64,000 nucleotides of DNA from Saprospiraceae bacterium (GTDB lineage Bacteria; Bacteroidota; Bacteroidia; Chitinophagales; Saprospiraceae). The position numbers and the translations under genes were made by a program. Shown here piece by piece: positions 1-9,275 of this stretch (its first letter is position 1; each line of letters begins with the position of its first letter). The DNA lies in assembly GCA_028280415.1 (NCBI GenBank), contig JANQLV010000032.1, positions 1 through 64,000 on the forward strand. The letters are read 5' to 3'. The notes beneath the pieces were generated by a model that saw nothing but the letters and a program-made list of their open reading frames with translations, was not told the DNA's origin and ran no database searches.

Positions 1-90
1 GATTGAGTTTTGAATGATTGAGTTTTGAATGATTGAGTTTTGAATGATTGAGTTTTGAATGATTGAGTTTTGAATGATTGAGTTTTGAAT
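1..90. repeat. 15-bp tandem repeat, six perfect copies
   Basis: Six identical head-to-tail copies of GATTGAGTTTTGAAT fill the first 90 bases; the array breaks down at GATTAGC. It starts at the window edge, so more copies may lie to the left. All three minus-strand frames are stop-free, while each plus-strand frame has a stop in every unit. There are no spacers, so this is not a CRISPR array. It lies downstream of the rny terminator. Its function is unknown; replication-slippage minisatellite is the simplest reading. Confidence 0.95.
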
Positions 91-178
91 GATTAGCAAA
101 GTTATTCTATCGCCAGCACATTCCAGCATTCTTAGATTAGAACATTCTGGTATCCAGACCAGGAGTCCGTTTTATAAA

Positions 179-216
179 ACAAAAAAGCGTCAACCACAAA
201 GGGATCAACGCTTTTG
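179..216 (-). terminator. Intrinsic terminator after rny
   Basis: On the minus strand AAAAGCGT (215-208) pairs with ACGCTTTT (190-183) across a 17-nt loop and runs into a T-rich tract. It lies 25 bases past the rny stop codon, as expected for a rho-independent terminator. Confidence 0.7.
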
Positions 217-240
217 AAGTTTATATTTTCTTTAAAGCAA

Positions 241-1920
241 TTATCTCGCGAAAGACACTGCTCGTTTTTCTCTGATCACTGTAACTTTCACTTGTCCGGG
301 ATATTGCATCTCATCCTGTATTTTCTGAGAAATCATAAAAGAAAGGTCATCTGCGTATTGATCCGAAACTTTTTCACTTTCTACAATTACCCGAAGCTCG
401 CGTCCTGCCTGCATGGCATAAGCTTTTTGTACGCCTTCGTGAGCCATGGCCAATTCTTCAAGATCACCAATTCGCTTGAGGTAACTTTCAAGGATTTCAC
501 GACGTGCACCCGGGCGTGCCCCGGAGATCGCATCACAGGCCTGGACAATGGGAGAAATAATATTGTTCATTTCTACCTCATCGTGGTGGGCACCAACAGC
601 ATTACAAACAATCGGATGCTCTTTATGCTTTTCACAAAGTTTCATACCAAGAATTGCGTGTGACAGTTCGGTTTCTTCTTCCGAGACTTTTCCAATATCA
701 TGCAGCAATCCACCTCTCTTCGCCATTTTGATTTGTTTCGGGCTCAGTCCCAGCTCTGCAGCCATAGCTGCACAAAGGTGCGCAGTCTCTATGGAGTGTT
801 TCAGCAGGTTTTGCCCATAAGAAGACCGGAAACGCATTCTACCGACCATTTTAACCAAATAAGGATCAAGACCATGAATATCCAGTTCGATTACGGTTCG
901 CTCTCCGATCTCGATAATTTGTTCATCCAGCTCTTTACGGGTTTTGGTAACTACCTCTTCGATACGTGCAGGGTGAATACGACCATCCGCTACCAAGCGC
1001 TTTAAAGACAGACGACATACTTCCCGGCGAATAGGGTCAAAACTGGATATTACAATTGCTTCCGGAGTATCATCTACCACGATTTCAGCCCCGGTAGCTG
1101 CTTCCAAGGCCCGGATATTCCGTCCTTCCCGGCCAATGATTTGCCCCTTCAGGTCGTCCGAATCGAGGTTAAATACAGATACGGTATTTTCGATGGTATA
1201 CTCCGCACACATTCTCTGAATGGTTTGGATTACAATTTTTTTCGCTTCTTTATTTGCAGTGATTTTTGCCTGTTCGATGGTGTTTTTCACCAGCGCCATC
1301 GCATCGGTTTCGGCTTTTCCTTTAACGGCTTCAAGTAACTGTTCCTTTGCCTCGGTTTCGCTTAATTTTGCAACTACTTCCAGTGCTTTAATATGCTTTT
1401 CGTTAGCTGCATCTAATTCCTCTTTCTTTTTTGCAACGATTTTCATTTGCGTCTCCAGGTTTTCTCGAATCGTTTTTGTCTCCGCTTCCAGTTGTTCAAT
1501 TTCTTCTTTTCGATTGTTGAGTTTAGCTTCCCGGGACTGAAATTTCGATTGCTTTTGTTTCAGCTCATTTTCCAGTTTCACCACTTCCATCTCCCGTTCT
1601 TTCAATTCTACTTTGTGGGTGGATTTGTAACTTTCAAAATCCGATTTCAATTGAGAAAAGCGATCTTTGGCTTCCTGGATTTTCTTTTGTTTAATGGCTT
1701 CATTTTTACTATCTGCCTTGGCGACAATCCTTTCTGCTTTAGTAGTAGCTTCATCGGTGATTCTATTCGCTGCTACCCGGGCTTCTTTCACTACCAAATC
1801 GGCTTTCGCATTCATCTCTTCTGTCTTCGCCTGCTGATTTTTCTTGAGCATCATCTGCACCAGCACATAACCGATAACCACTCCTAAAATAAGTCCACCA
1901 ATCAACATTCCAATTTCCAT
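241..1920 (-). CDS. rny: Ribonuclease Y (membrane-anchored endoribonuclease)
   Basis: RNase Y initiates mRNA decay at the inner face of the membrane. The 559-residue protein has the full family order: one N-terminal membrane helix (about residues 4-22), a long charged coiled coil (about 25-220), a KH RNA-binding domain containing [15 protein letters not shown], then an HD metal-dependent phosphohydrolase domain with GGLLHDIGK and a downstream AHHDE. Length is slightly above the usual 520 because of the coiled coil. It starts at an ATG placing the membrane helix right at the N-terminus. It is the last gene of a minus-strand run pheT / coiled-coil gene / zapA / rny, separated from zapA by 166 bp, so it may also have its own promoter. 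Confidence 0.97.
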   Translation of the reverse strand: MEIGMLIGGLILGVVIGYVLVQMMLKKNQQAKTEEMNAKADLVVKEARVAANRITDEATTKAERIVAKADSKNEAIKQKKIQEAKDRFSQLKSDFESYKSTHKVELKEREMEVVKLENELKQKQSKFQSREAKLNNRKEEIEQLEAETKTIRENLETQMKIVAKKKEELDAANEKHIKALEVVAKLSETEAKEQLLEAVKGKAETDAMALVKNTIEQAKITANKEAKKIVIQTIQRMCAEYTIENTVSVFNLDSDDLKGQIIGREGRNIRALEAATGAEIVVDDTPEAIVISSFDPIRREVCRLSLKRLVADGRIHPARIEEVVTKTRKELDEQIIEIGERTVIELDIHGLDPYLVKMVGRMRFRSSYGQNLLKHSIETAHLCAAMAAELGLSPKQIKMAKRGGLLHDIGKVSEEETELSHAILGMKLCEKHKEHPIVCNAVGAHHDEVEMNNIISPIVQACDAISGARPGARREILESYLKRIGDLEELAMAHEGVQKAYAMQAGRELRVIVESEKVSDQYADDLSFMISQKIQDEMQYPGQVKVTVIREKRAVSFAR

Positions 1921-2032
1921 AATCGTGTATTTTTTACATTATAAATAAATAAGGTTTCACTCACTGCTACTTCTTTAAGTGCAGCTGATCGGAGTTACTC
2001 AAAATTATGCAAATGTCGAGTGTAAACTCCTG

Positions 2033-2051
2033 AGGTTCTGAATCAGAACCT
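2033..2051. terminator. Perfect hairpin between zapA and rny
   Basis: AGGTTCTG (2033-2040), a 3-nt loop and CAGAACCT (2044-2051) form a perfect 8-bp stem 36 bases beyond the zapA stop. There is no strong T tract on the minus strand, so it could be a weak terminator, an RNA-processing site or a stabilising 3' hairpin. Its position suggests that rny is only partly cotranscribed with zapA. Confidence 0.45.
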
Positions 2052-2086
2052 TTATAAATGTGGAAAGAAAATCGCTGATTTAGATT

Positions 2087-2377
2087 CTATTTCAGCAAGT
2101 GGTTTAGCAGTTCGTCTAATTGATTAATTTTTTCCGAAATAACCGGATCAAAGCTGGGGCTACTGTTTTCCCCTGTTTTGGATTTATGCAGATCAACTGC
2201 ATAGGTTAACAGAGCCATTGACAAGCAATCCTGCTTATCTTTTTTAGTATATGTGAGTTGAAAACGATTGACCTTCTCATTGACATCCTTTACGATTCTG
2301 CGGATAGCATCTTCATCACCGACTTTAACCTTTAATGGATAAGGCCGTCCAGCTATTAAAACCGTAATGTTAGTCAT
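2087..2377 (-). CDS. zapA: Cell division protein ZapA
   Basis: ZapA binds FtsZ and bundles its protofilaments at the division ring. The protein begins with the family's beta strand pair (NITVLIAGRPYPLKV) followed by a helical domain with DAIRRIVKDVNEKVN and the LTYAVDLHK segment. Possible starts are TTG 2398, ATG 2392 and ATG 2377; I choose 2377 because GGAGGAG lies 6 bases before it (an unusually good Shine-Dalgarno for this phylum) and because homologues begin just before the first strand. The preceding coiled-coil gene ends at 2395, so translation is probably coupled. Confidence 0.88.
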   Translation of the reverse strand: MTNITVLIAGRPYPLKVKVGDEDAIRRIVKDVNEKVNRFQLTYTKKDKQDCLSMALLTYAVDLHKSKTGENSSPSFDPVISEKINQLDELLNHLLK

Positions 2378-2394
2378 ATCTTTCTCCTCCATGG

Positions 2395-2700
2395 TCAATT
2401 ATTTTGCAACCACTCAATACATTTATCAATTTCAGAGATGTATTGTTCAATCTCCTTTCTCAGCTTTTTAGAATATTCCGGATCATCTCCCCTGTTCGAA
2501 TCAAGAGCCACTTTGGACTGCACCACTTTTTCTTCCATTTGTCCAAGCTTTGCCGTATTTTGCTGCAGCATGGACTTCAAGTTTTTATTCTCTAATAAAA
2601 GCGTATTATTTTCATTTTGCAGACGTTCCAGCCTAAGTGCCAATTGTCTGACTTTCAGTTCTATATTATTAAGTTTATCTGTTAATGATTGTAATGTCAT
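2395..2700 (-). CDS. Small coiled-coil protein between pheT and zapA
   Basis: This 101-residue protein has no recognisable enzyme motif. Residues about 5-75 are a heptad-rich coiled coil (LTDKLNNIELKVRQLALRLE and on), followed by a charged tail ending in IDKCIEWLQNN. It sits 26 bp after pheT and touches zapA. A coiled-coil partner encoded next to zapA suggests a ZapA or Z-ring accessory role, comparable in logic to ZapB of gammaproteobacteria or ZauP of alphaproteobacteria, but that is inference from context; no homology to either can be claimed here. Expression is likely coupled to pheT and zapA. Confidence 0.85.
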   Translation of the reverse strand: MTLQSLTDKLNNIELKVRQLALRLERLQNENNTLLLENKNLKSMLQQNTAKLGQMEEKVVQSKVALDSNRGDDPEYSKKLRKEIEQYISEIDKCIEWLQNN

Positions 2701-2726
2701 ACAAAACAGGGCTGTTTCAAGGGATT

Positions 2727-5168
2727 TTAACGGCGAATAACAGCACCAAGTTTCCCTTCATACGTTTCAATTAGTTTGCTCATGATCTTTTCCACCTCTT
2801 TATCTTTCAAAGTCTTTGTCGGGTCTTCAAAAATAAAACTAACTGCATAAGACTTTTTATTTTCTCCAAGTTGCTCTTTATTTTCGTAAACGTCGAATAA
2901 ATTGACTTCTTTTAAGATGCTCTTGCCTGTTTTCTGAGCAACTTCTGCAATATCCTGAAAATTAACCGAATTATCAATAACTAATGCCAAATCTCTCCTT
3001 ACAGAAGGATATTTGGTTAATTCTTTAAATTCCACTTTATGTTTTTTGAGACCTTGTAAAAGGTTATCCCAGTGGAAACTAGCATAATATACCGGTTTTT
3101 TCACCTCCATTTGCCGTAAAATACTTTTTTTCACCATTCCGAAGGTCACCAGCTCTTTCGGTCCGCGATGATACTTCAAACCAAAAGCAAAAGTATCATT
3201 CTGTACCGCTGATTGCTGATAACGCATATACCCCAGACGCTCCAGCACATTTTGGACATAAGCCTTCAAGGTGTAGTAATCAACCTGTGCTTTGTCATGC
3301 TCCAGCCAGCTTTCACTTGCTTTTGCACCGGTAATAAACAAACTATAATGCGTCTGTTCACGATAGCCGTCTTCCGTTTTTTCATAAGTTTTTCCATATT
3401 CATACAGCCTTAGATCAGCATTTTGACGATTTTGATTATGGACAATAGCTTCTAAACCACTAAACAGCATGGTTGGTCGCATCACATCCAAATGACTGTT
3501 TGAAGTATTATTTACATATACCAGCCGTTCTGAGGGTATCGGTAGTATTTCATTGAAATACTTGGATTCTGTCAGGGATACCGCCATAATTTCACTAAAA
3601 CCAGAGGCAGAAAGAAAGTTACTAATCGTATTTTTCAGCTTGTGAATATCCGGTTTTGCCCCGATGACAATGGTGCTTTTTAATTGATCAGAAATAGGTA
3701 CTTTATTGAACCCATAAATTCTAAGGATTTCTTCAATTACATCTACTTCTCTAATCACATCCACTTTATTCGTCGGAATATCAATAGTTAAACTTTCAGC
3801 ATCCTCTTTAAGGGTATTCATTTCGAGTGCCGTCAAAATATTTTTTACCTCTGAAACAGCAATATCTGTCCCGATGAGACGATTAATTCGATCATAACGC
3901 ACTGTGATCTGTCGTTTTTCGATTTTATTCGGATAAAAATCAATCACTTCCGAAGCAATTTCTCCCCCGGCCAGTTCCTGAAACAGCAGTGCAGCTCTTT
4001 TCAAAGCATATAGCGTAATATTCGGATCACTTCCTTTTTCGAAACACATGGCGGCATCGGTACGAAGATTATATTTCATGCTCGTCTTTCGCACCCATTT
4101 CGCATTGAAGTGAGCAGATTCCAAGAAGATATTAGTGGTCTCCTCCGTTACACCGGAATTAATTCCACCAAAGACACCGGCAATACACATTCCTTTTGAT
4201 TCCCCATCACAAATCATCAAATCTGTAGAGCCAAGTTTTCGTTCTACTTCATCCAGCGTTTTAAATATGGAATTTTCCGGCAAGGTCTTTACAATAACTT
4301 TAGCCCCCGCTATTTTATCAGCATCGAAAGCGTGGAGCGGTTGTCCAAGTTCATGTAAAACGAAATTGGTAATATCCACAATATTATTAATTGGCCGCAC
4401 TCCAATCGCATTAAGTCGGATTTTTAGCCAATCCGGAGATTCCCCTACTTTTACACCTTTGATCATAACACCAGTATACCGCGGACAAGCCTCTTCATTT
4501 TCCACGACAATTTCAATGGGCAGGCTGTGATTATCTACCTTAAACGCAGATACATCCGGCACATTTACCCGGCCATCATGGCTATGGTTAATCTTAAGCG
4601 CAGCGGCAAGGTCTTTGGCAATACCAAGATGAGAAGTAGCATCCGAACGGTTAGGTGTCAATCCAATATCATAAACGACATCGTTTTCGATTTTAAAATA
4701 TTCACTGGCGGCCATACCGATTTTTGCCTCTTCCGGCAGGACAATGATGCCACTATGGTCATTCCCAAGCGCCAATTCATCTTCAGCACAGATCATTCCT
4801 TCTGAAACTTCTCCCCGGATTTTCCCTTTTTTGATCTTAAATTCTCTTCCTTCGGCATCGTACAATACTGTTCCAATTGTGGCGACCACTACTTTCTGAC
4901 CAGCGGCAACATTGGGCGCTCCACAAACAATTTGTAAATCCTCTTCTGCGCCTACATCTACTTTTGTCAAAGAAAGTTTATCAGCATTGGGATGTTTCCC
5001 ACATTCTTTTACCTGTCCAATCAGGATACCTTTCAGACCACCTTTTATACTTTCAATTTCCTCCATTCCTTCTACCTCCAAGCCAATAGCCGTCAATAAC
5101 TCAGAGGTTTCTTCAGAATTGAGATTGATATCGAGATAATCTTTTAACCAGTTTAAAGAAACTTTCAT
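2727..5168 (-). CDS. pheT: Phenylalanine-tRNA ligase beta subunit
   Basis: PheT forms the alpha2-beta2 phenylalanyl-tRNA synthetase with PheS, which is not in this window. The 813 residues fit the family. The EMAP-type tRNA-binding domain lies at about 40-150 (GQVKECGKHPNADKLSLTKV, IVCGAPN), the B3/B4 editing domain at about 220-390, B5 at about 410-480, a catalytic-like core follows, and the ferredoxin-fold anticodon-binding domain closes the protein (KYPSVRRDLALVID to the end). It begins at ATG 5168 and heads a probable operon with the coiled-coil gene and zapA. A TATCTTTG -7 element lies at 5250-5243. Confidence 0.98.
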   Translation of the reverse strand: MKVSLNWLKDYLDINLNSEETSELLTAIGLEVEGMEEIESIKGGLKGILIGQVKECGKHPNADKLSLTKVDVGAEEDLQIVCGAPNVAAGQKVVVATIGTVLYDAEGREFKIKKGKIRGEVSEGMICAEDELALGNDHSGIIVLPEEAKIGMAASEYFKIENDVVYDIGLTPNRSDATSHLGIAKDLAAALKINHSHDGRVNVPDVSAFKVDNHSLPIEIVVENEEACPRYTGVMIKGVKVGESPDWLKIRLNAIGVRPINNIVDITNFVLHELGQPLHAFDADKIAGAKVIVKTLPENSIFKTLDEVERKLGSTDLMICDGESKGMCIAGVFGGINSGVTEETTNIFLESAHFNAKWVRKTSMKYNLRTDAAMCFEKGSDPNITLYALKRAALLFQELAGGEIASEVIDFYPNKIEKRQITVRYDRINRLIGTDIAVSEVKNILTALEMNTLKEDAESLTIDIPTNKVDVIREVDVIEEILRIYGFNKVPISDQLKSTIVIGAKPDIHKLKNTISNFLSASGFSEIMAVSLTESKYFNEILPIPSERLVYVNNTSNSHLDVMRPTMLFSGLEAIVHNQNRQNADLRLYEYGKTYEKTEDGYREQTHYSLFITGAKASESWLEHDKAQVDYYTLKAYVQNVLERLGYMRYQQSAVQNDTFAFGLKYHRGPKELVTFGMVKKSILRQMEVKKPVYYASFHWDNLLQGLKKHKVEFKELTKYPSVRRDLALVIDNSVNFQDIAEVAQKTGKSILKEVNLFDVYENKEQLGENKKSYAVSFIFEDPTKTLKDKEVEKIMSKLIETYEGKLGAVIRR

Positions 5169-5242
5169 ATCTATTTATTTAACATTTTACCTCTAGGAAC
5201 GATAGCCTATGGAAATAGATTCCTTCAAGAGTGTTTAAAATG

Positions 5243-5250
5243 CAAAGATA
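5243..5250 (-). promoter_or_regulatory. Candidate -7 element for pheT operon
   Basis: On the minus strand 5250-5243 reads TATCTTTG, matching the Bacteroidota TAnnTTTG -7 consensus, about 75 bases before the pheT ATG. No TTG lies at the ideal distance upstream, so the -33 element is weak. Confidence 0.45.
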
Positions 5251-5313
5251 GATTTTTTGTACAAAAAGCCGGATTAGCAATTATGGAAAGTATCAAGAGA
5301 GTAGAAGTAAATG

Positions 5314-5354
5314 AGAAGAGGGGATCAGCGCTAATGGCCCTGATCCCCTCTTCT
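5314..5354. terminator. Strong hairpin terminator after the Omp28-like gene
   Basis: AGAAGAGGGGATCAG (5314-5328) pairs perfectly over 15 bp with its complement at 5340-5354 across an 11-nt loop. It lies 25 bases beyond the stop of the minus-strand Omp28-like gene. The best T tract (ATTTTT) is on the plus side, so it may work in both directions and insulate the pheT promoter region. Confidence 0.8.
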
Positions 5355-5378
5355 ATTTTTAAAGTGAAAAGTACAGGA

Positions 5379-6227
5379 CTAATCCGCTATACTTGTCTGA
5401 GTAGCCTGCAATACTTCTTTGCTACTTTGAGAAAGGTGTACGAAGGCAATAATTTTACATTTAGTCGGCACCCAATCATCCGGAAGCGTAAAGGTATAAG
5501 ACTCTGAAAAAGAAGCTCCGGTAGCCAGGCCGGGAGAAATCACATCACCATCAAAAGCGGTGAGCGTTTTTCGAAGTACGTGTTTGTGGACATAATCCAT
5601 ATCCAGATCAGGAGAAGAGTCGGGAGTAAGTTGCGCATCCACGATACCACTTTCTTTGATCATAATAGTCAGCCGGATTTCCTCATTGATATTTTCCTGC
5701 GCCTGACCATTTACATTGACAGTTAAAGAGCGATTGGTTGAATTATATTCATTTTCCATAGCCAGACTAACTTTTGCCGTTTCTTCTTTTTGTTGAGCAA
5801 TACGTCCTGCCCAGGCCCCCTGTCCGACTAACTGATAATCAGCTTCGCCATTAAAGACCTTCCGATCGATGACTGCCGAAGGATAGGCTTCGGGTAAGCC
5901 TAAAAGACTGATAATTTCTTCTCCTTCGTCAGTACGAAAGTCATAATTACTTTCAGGATACGGTATTGCAAAAAATTTCGCATGTATAGATATGGCGATC
6001 AGGCTTTCTCCATGTTGATTCAACAAATTTTCCAACTCCACGCTACCTCCCGGGCAGGCAATACATCTAACCCCCGTAAACTCCTCAATCAAAACTCGCC
6101 TGGCTTCAGGTGGTAAAGGTGGCTGTTCATTATCATCACAACTCAAGCAATCAATGACCGGCATATTTTCATTACAGCTTAGGAAAAGGATTCCAATAAA
6201 AAGCAGAAAGAAAGTATATTTTTTCAT
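5379..6227 (-). CDS. Omp28-related lipoprotein with thioredoxin-like CxxC
   Basis: The 282-residue protein has a lipoprotein signal (MKKYTFFLLFIGILFLSC; modified Cys at residue 18), so it should be membrane-attached in the envelope. After it comes EEFTGVRCIACPGG, a CxxC motif in a thioredoxin-like Omp28 domain, then a beta-rich C-terminal half. In this family the N-terminal part resembles redoxins, but no substrate is known to me. It follows the DUF6029-like barrel gene by 41 bp, so the two probably form an operon and act together at the outer membrane. A strong terminator follows. Confidence 0.85.
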   Translation of the reverse strand: MKKYTFFLLFIGILFLSCNENMPVIDCLSCDDNEQPPLPPEARRVLIEEFTGVRCIACPGGSVELENLLNQHGESLIAISIHAKFFAIPYPESNYDFRTDEGEEIISLLGLPEAYPSAVIDRKVFNGEADYQLVGQGAWAGRIAQQKEETAKVSLAMENEYNSTNRSLTVNVNGQAQENINEEIRLTIMIKESGIVDAQLTPDSSPDLDMDYVHKHVLRKTLTAFDGDVISPGLATGASFSESYTFTLPDDWVPTKCKIIAFVHLSQSSKEVLQATQTSIAD

Positions 6228-6268
6228 AATCAGAAGTTTTAATTGATCTGGTATAGTAACTTATCTTT

Positions 6269-7936
6269 TTAAAAGGTTGAGTTTACAGACAATTTGATCC
6301 CGCTAAATGCTGGCTCCAAACGACAGATTCCTCCCGTACAAACAATTCCTTCCACTTGTTTCACATAACTCAGTGAAAAGCGATTGGATCTGTAGGTATA
6401 AAAAATATCGAATCGCGGATAATGTAATTTCCTCTTTTTTCCGTTCTCATCAAAGGGAATTTCCTCTTTTGTGGGGTTTGGGGCGATATTATACATATCG
6501 GAGACCGTAAAAGTCCAGTGCGGAGCCATAGTAAATTCAACCAAACCGAAAACCCAGCTTCCAAAATCCTCTTCTGCATCCATATATTGTGCTTCGAAAC
6601 GAATCGCTTTCTTTTTCGAAATTTTATACAGAAAATCCACGTAAGGTATGATCGTCACTACATTATCTTTACCGATTTTTTCTTCATAAATTGCCTGATT
6701 GTACTCCTGATACTGAAGTCCTCCAGTAATCTGCCATTTACGCTTGTATTTGTAAGTTATCTCCGAATAATATTCATTATACAAAAGCTGGTCGTCTAAA
6801 TCCGCGATATAAGAAGCATTCAGTCCAATCTGAAATTTTCGATTGAAAGCATAGGTAATATCAGCTTGGAAAGCATTTTCACCTAATTCCTGAGTAGCAG
6901 CCTGGTATCGCGTAGTGAGGCGATAAGTGTTAAAACGCGTCATTGGAGGCAGGAAATTAATGGCTCCCTGGTTCAGCGTTACAAAGGGATTGGTCCGGAA
7001 GGAAAAATTTTCCGTTCGCTTAGCTTCGAGTGTCACGCCCAGACCTTTGCCTGCATAACTTAAGGAAGTATAAAAAACTGTTCCCCTTTCAAAAACCAGT
7101 TTTCCAAGCGTAGTGGTTGTATCATTGATTGTACGTAAAGCCCGGGGATTAAAAAACTGCTCTCCCGTTTTAAAAGCACCTTCTACGTACCAATTGAAAT
7201 TACCCGCTACAAGAGTATTATAAAACGAAAAAGCATAGGTATTGTACTTTGCGCCGATACTGTCTTCCACTGAATAGCTGTTGATTGTACCAACAATTGT
7301 ACGCATCATATCGTCATCCAGTGTCTTGGCAACTACTCCAAAGCCCGGAGAAAGCGTCCAGTTTTTCTTTTCATCTTTAGGCTGAATGAAACCATCTATG
7401 CTCATTCCTTTGATAATCGTACCATAAACATCAAATTGTCTTTTTTGCTTCCCGGAAAAAACCTTTACCTGCCAATCCGGTGTGACATCATAGGTCAAAC
7501 GAACACCGAACAAGGCATTATCTATCAATAATGGCCGTTGCTCAAAAGCTCTGAAGATGATCCCCGATCCAATCTCATCGTATAAATAACCTGCAGAAAT
7601 ACCGAGTTTATTAATCTTCTTTTTCACAAACCAACGACCTATCCCCTGATCGGTATAAGAAGACTGCGGGTCGAGTAGATTAGAATTGTTAAACATATCA
7701 AAGCGCACACCAACCTCAAAACCTTTATAGGAAGCATTGAGCAGCAACCAGGTATCTGCACCGTAAAGTTGCCGATCATACTGAGGTGTATTAGCTGCGC
7801 CTATAAGCGTATCTCTCATAAAGAAATTCCCCTGAGCCTGAAGATTTCCAGATATTCTGATTTCATCTTGTGCGTAAGAAATCTGACAAAGCATTAAAAA
7901 TATCACACCGAATAAAGTAAGTACCCGTTTTTTCAT
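6269..7936 (-). CDS. DUF6029-like outer membrane protein
   Basis: The 555-residue protein has an N-terminal signal peptide ending near ISYAQ and then many alternating aromatic/polar strands typical of an outer membrane beta barrel (RWFVKKKINKLGISAGYLYD, KRKWQITGGLQYQEYN). It ends in IKLSVNSTF, with the C-terminal phenylalanine usual for barrels assembled by BamA. From memory the N-terminal pattern NLQAQGNFFMRDTLIGA fits the DUF6029 family of Bacteroidota; a Pfam search would settle this. It is the first gene of a two-gene unit with the Omp28-like lipoprotein. Function is unknown. Confidence 0.8.
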   Translation of the reverse strand: MKKRVLTLFGVIFLMLCQISYAQDEIRISGNLQAQGNFFMRDTLIGAANTPQYDRQLYGADTWLLLNASYKGFEVGVRFDMFNNSNLLDPQSSYTDQGIGRWFVKKKINKLGISAGYLYDEIGSGIIFRAFEQRPLLIDNALFGVRLTYDVTPDWQVKVFSGKQKRQFDVYGTIIKGMSIDGFIQPKDEKKNWTLSPGFGVVAKTLDDDMMRTIVGTINSYSVEDSIGAKYNTYAFSFYNTLVAGNFNWYVEGAFKTGEQFFNPRALRTINDTTTTLGKLVFERGTVFYTSLSYAGKGLGVTLEAKRTENFSFRTNPFVTLNQGAINFLPPMTRFNTYRLTTRYQAATQELGENAFQADITYAFNRKFQIGLNASYIADLDDQLLYNEYYSEITYKYKRKWQITGGLQYQEYNQAIYEEKIGKDNVVTIIPYVDFLYKISKKKAIRFEAQYMDAEEDFGSWVFGLVEFTMAPHWTFTVSDMYNIAPNPTKEEIPFDENGKKRKLHYPRFDIFYTYRSNRFSLSYVKQVEGIVCTGGICRLEPAFSGIKLSVNSTF

Positions 7937-8198
7937 CCAAAAATTATTTAGTATTGCTATCGAATCGCCGGAACATCAATTTTTGCGATCAGGATGCGTT
8001 AAATCTAAGTTAAACGAAAGAGAAAAGTGACCTTAAAATATAGAAATCGTATAAATTACGAAGACATTTTCTCCCTTTACCCGAAATTAGAGTGTTTTTT
8101 GCAGACATAAAAGATATCACAGACGAATCTATATAAAAGTCCCAAAATAGCGTTTTTGCGAAAAAATTAAATATTTATTTTAAAAATCTAATAATATT

Positions 8199-8696
8199 AT
8201 GAAATTCCTTAAGTTAATTACTGCTGCGCTTTGCTTGTTGTTATCTACTACTACTTTTGCTCAAAAAGATGTGCCAAACCTTGTTTTGAAAACTTTAGAT
8301 GGTAAATCGGTTAATCTTACGGATTATGCTAAAAATGGGAAGCTTACCGTAATCAGCTTTTGGGCCACCTGGTGTTCGCCATGTAAAAAAGAATTAGACG
8401 CTATTGCGGATTACTATCCGGATTGGGCGGAAGAATACGATATGGAACTGCTTGCCATCACTATTGATACCCGCAGAGCACTTGCTAAAGTCCCGGGGAT
8501 TGTAGCAACTAAGGGTTGGGAGTATACTGTACTCAGCGCCAACGAGCAGGATGCGCAGAATGCATTGAACTTTCAGACAATTCCACAAACATTTATCATT
8601 GACAAGAACGGAAAGATCGTTTGGGACCATTCCGGTTATTTGCCCGGTGATGAAGAAGAATTGGAAGAGGAAATCGCCAAACTTTCCAGAAAATAG
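8199..8696 (+). CDS. TlpA-like thiol-disulfide oxidoreductase
   Basis: The 165-residue secreted protein has a signal peptide (MKFLKLITAALCLLLSTTTFAQ) and a thioredoxin fold with the active site FWATWCSPCKKEL and a cis-proline segment IPQTFIIDKNG. WCxPC plus the DGKSVNLTDY entry strand are typical of TlpA/ResA reductases, which reduce disulfides outside the cytoplasm, for example for cytochrome c maturation. No partner gene sits beside it. It stands alone, after a 262-bp intergenic region and before a hairpin terminator. The specific substrate cannot be read from sequence. Confidence 0.92.
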   Translation: MKFLKLITAALCLLLSTTTFAQKDVPNLVLKTLDGKSVNLTDYAKNGKLTVISFWATWCSPCKKELDAIADYYPDWAEEYDMELLAITIDTRRALAKVPGIVATKGWEYTVLSANEQDAQNALNFQTIPQTFIIDKNGKIVWDHSGYLPGDEEELEEEIAKLSRK

Positions 8697-8715
8697 TCTC
8701 AAGAACTACTGTTAG

Positions 8716-8750
8716 TAGCCTGTAGTTTGATTAAATTAAACTACAGGCTA
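8716..8750. terminator. Terminator between convergent genes
   Basis: TAGCCTGTAGTTT (8716-8728) pairs perfectly with AAACTACAGGCTA (8738-8750) across a 9-nt loop, 13 bp of stem. It sits between the TlpA-like gene (plus) and the membrane protein gene (minus) and can serve both. Confidence 0.85.
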
Positions 8751-8777
8751 TTAACTAAACTCCCATCAATTTTTCTT

Positions 8778-9245
8778 CTATTCTTTGTATTCGTTCCAAT
8801 CGTCAAGAATCTCATTTTGTTCTTTTAATACCCGATCCTCCGTTTTTAATGCTTCCAGGAAATATTCATTGCGCATTAAAAAGATCATGCTTATAACTAA
8901 AACCCAAAAAGTCAGAAGCATTGTTAGAATGATCAAATATTTGCTACCTCCGATCCTTTCCCTCGTTACAAAATCGTAAAACATCCAATTCCCCAGCAAA
9001 AAGACAAGAATCAATATAATAATCCCGGCTATCGGAAACCACCGAAACTTAAGTATCCCGGCCAGGCCGACAATCGTTAAAGCAAAACCCGTCAACATTA
9101 CCAAAACCAATATATCTATCCCGCTGCTATCATAATAATAGGTTATCATTCTGATAAACTCCGGTATTGTAATTCCATCAAGCAATACGCCTACACCAAA
9201 AAAGAGCAAGCCAATTGACCTTACAATGTTGAAGTTATTACGCAT
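8778..9245 (-). CDS. Small four-helix membrane protein, unknown function
   Basis: I do not recognise this 155-residue protein. It shows four hydrophobic segments (about residues 8-27, 45-63, 66-88 and 103-123), and a charged cytoplasmic-looking tail rich in Glu, Asp and Lys (KTEDRVLKEQNEILDDWNEYKE). There is no signal peptide cleavage site and no catalytic motif. It follows the ABC-F gene by 30 bp on the same strand and may be cotranscribed with it, but nothing in the sequence links their functions. Confidence 0.75.
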   Translation of the reverse strand: MRNNFNIVRSIGLLFFGVGVLLDGITIPEFIRMITYYYDSSGIDILVLVMLTGFALTIVGLAGILKFRWFPIAGIIILILVFLLGNWMFYDFVTRERIGGSKYLIILTMLLTFWVLVISMIFLMRNEYFLEALKTEDRVLKEQNEILDDWNEYKE

Positions 9246-9275
9246 AGAAGGATATTATTTGTGTAGCTTAGTACA

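Noticed and set aside
1..90. CRISPR array
   Set aside because: Copies are directly adjacent without spacers and only 15 bp long.
1921..2086. 6S RNA gene in the zapA-rny gap
   Set aside because: The position recalls zapA-ssrS in proteobacteria, but only one 19-nt hairpin is visible and no long 6S-like stem could be drawn.
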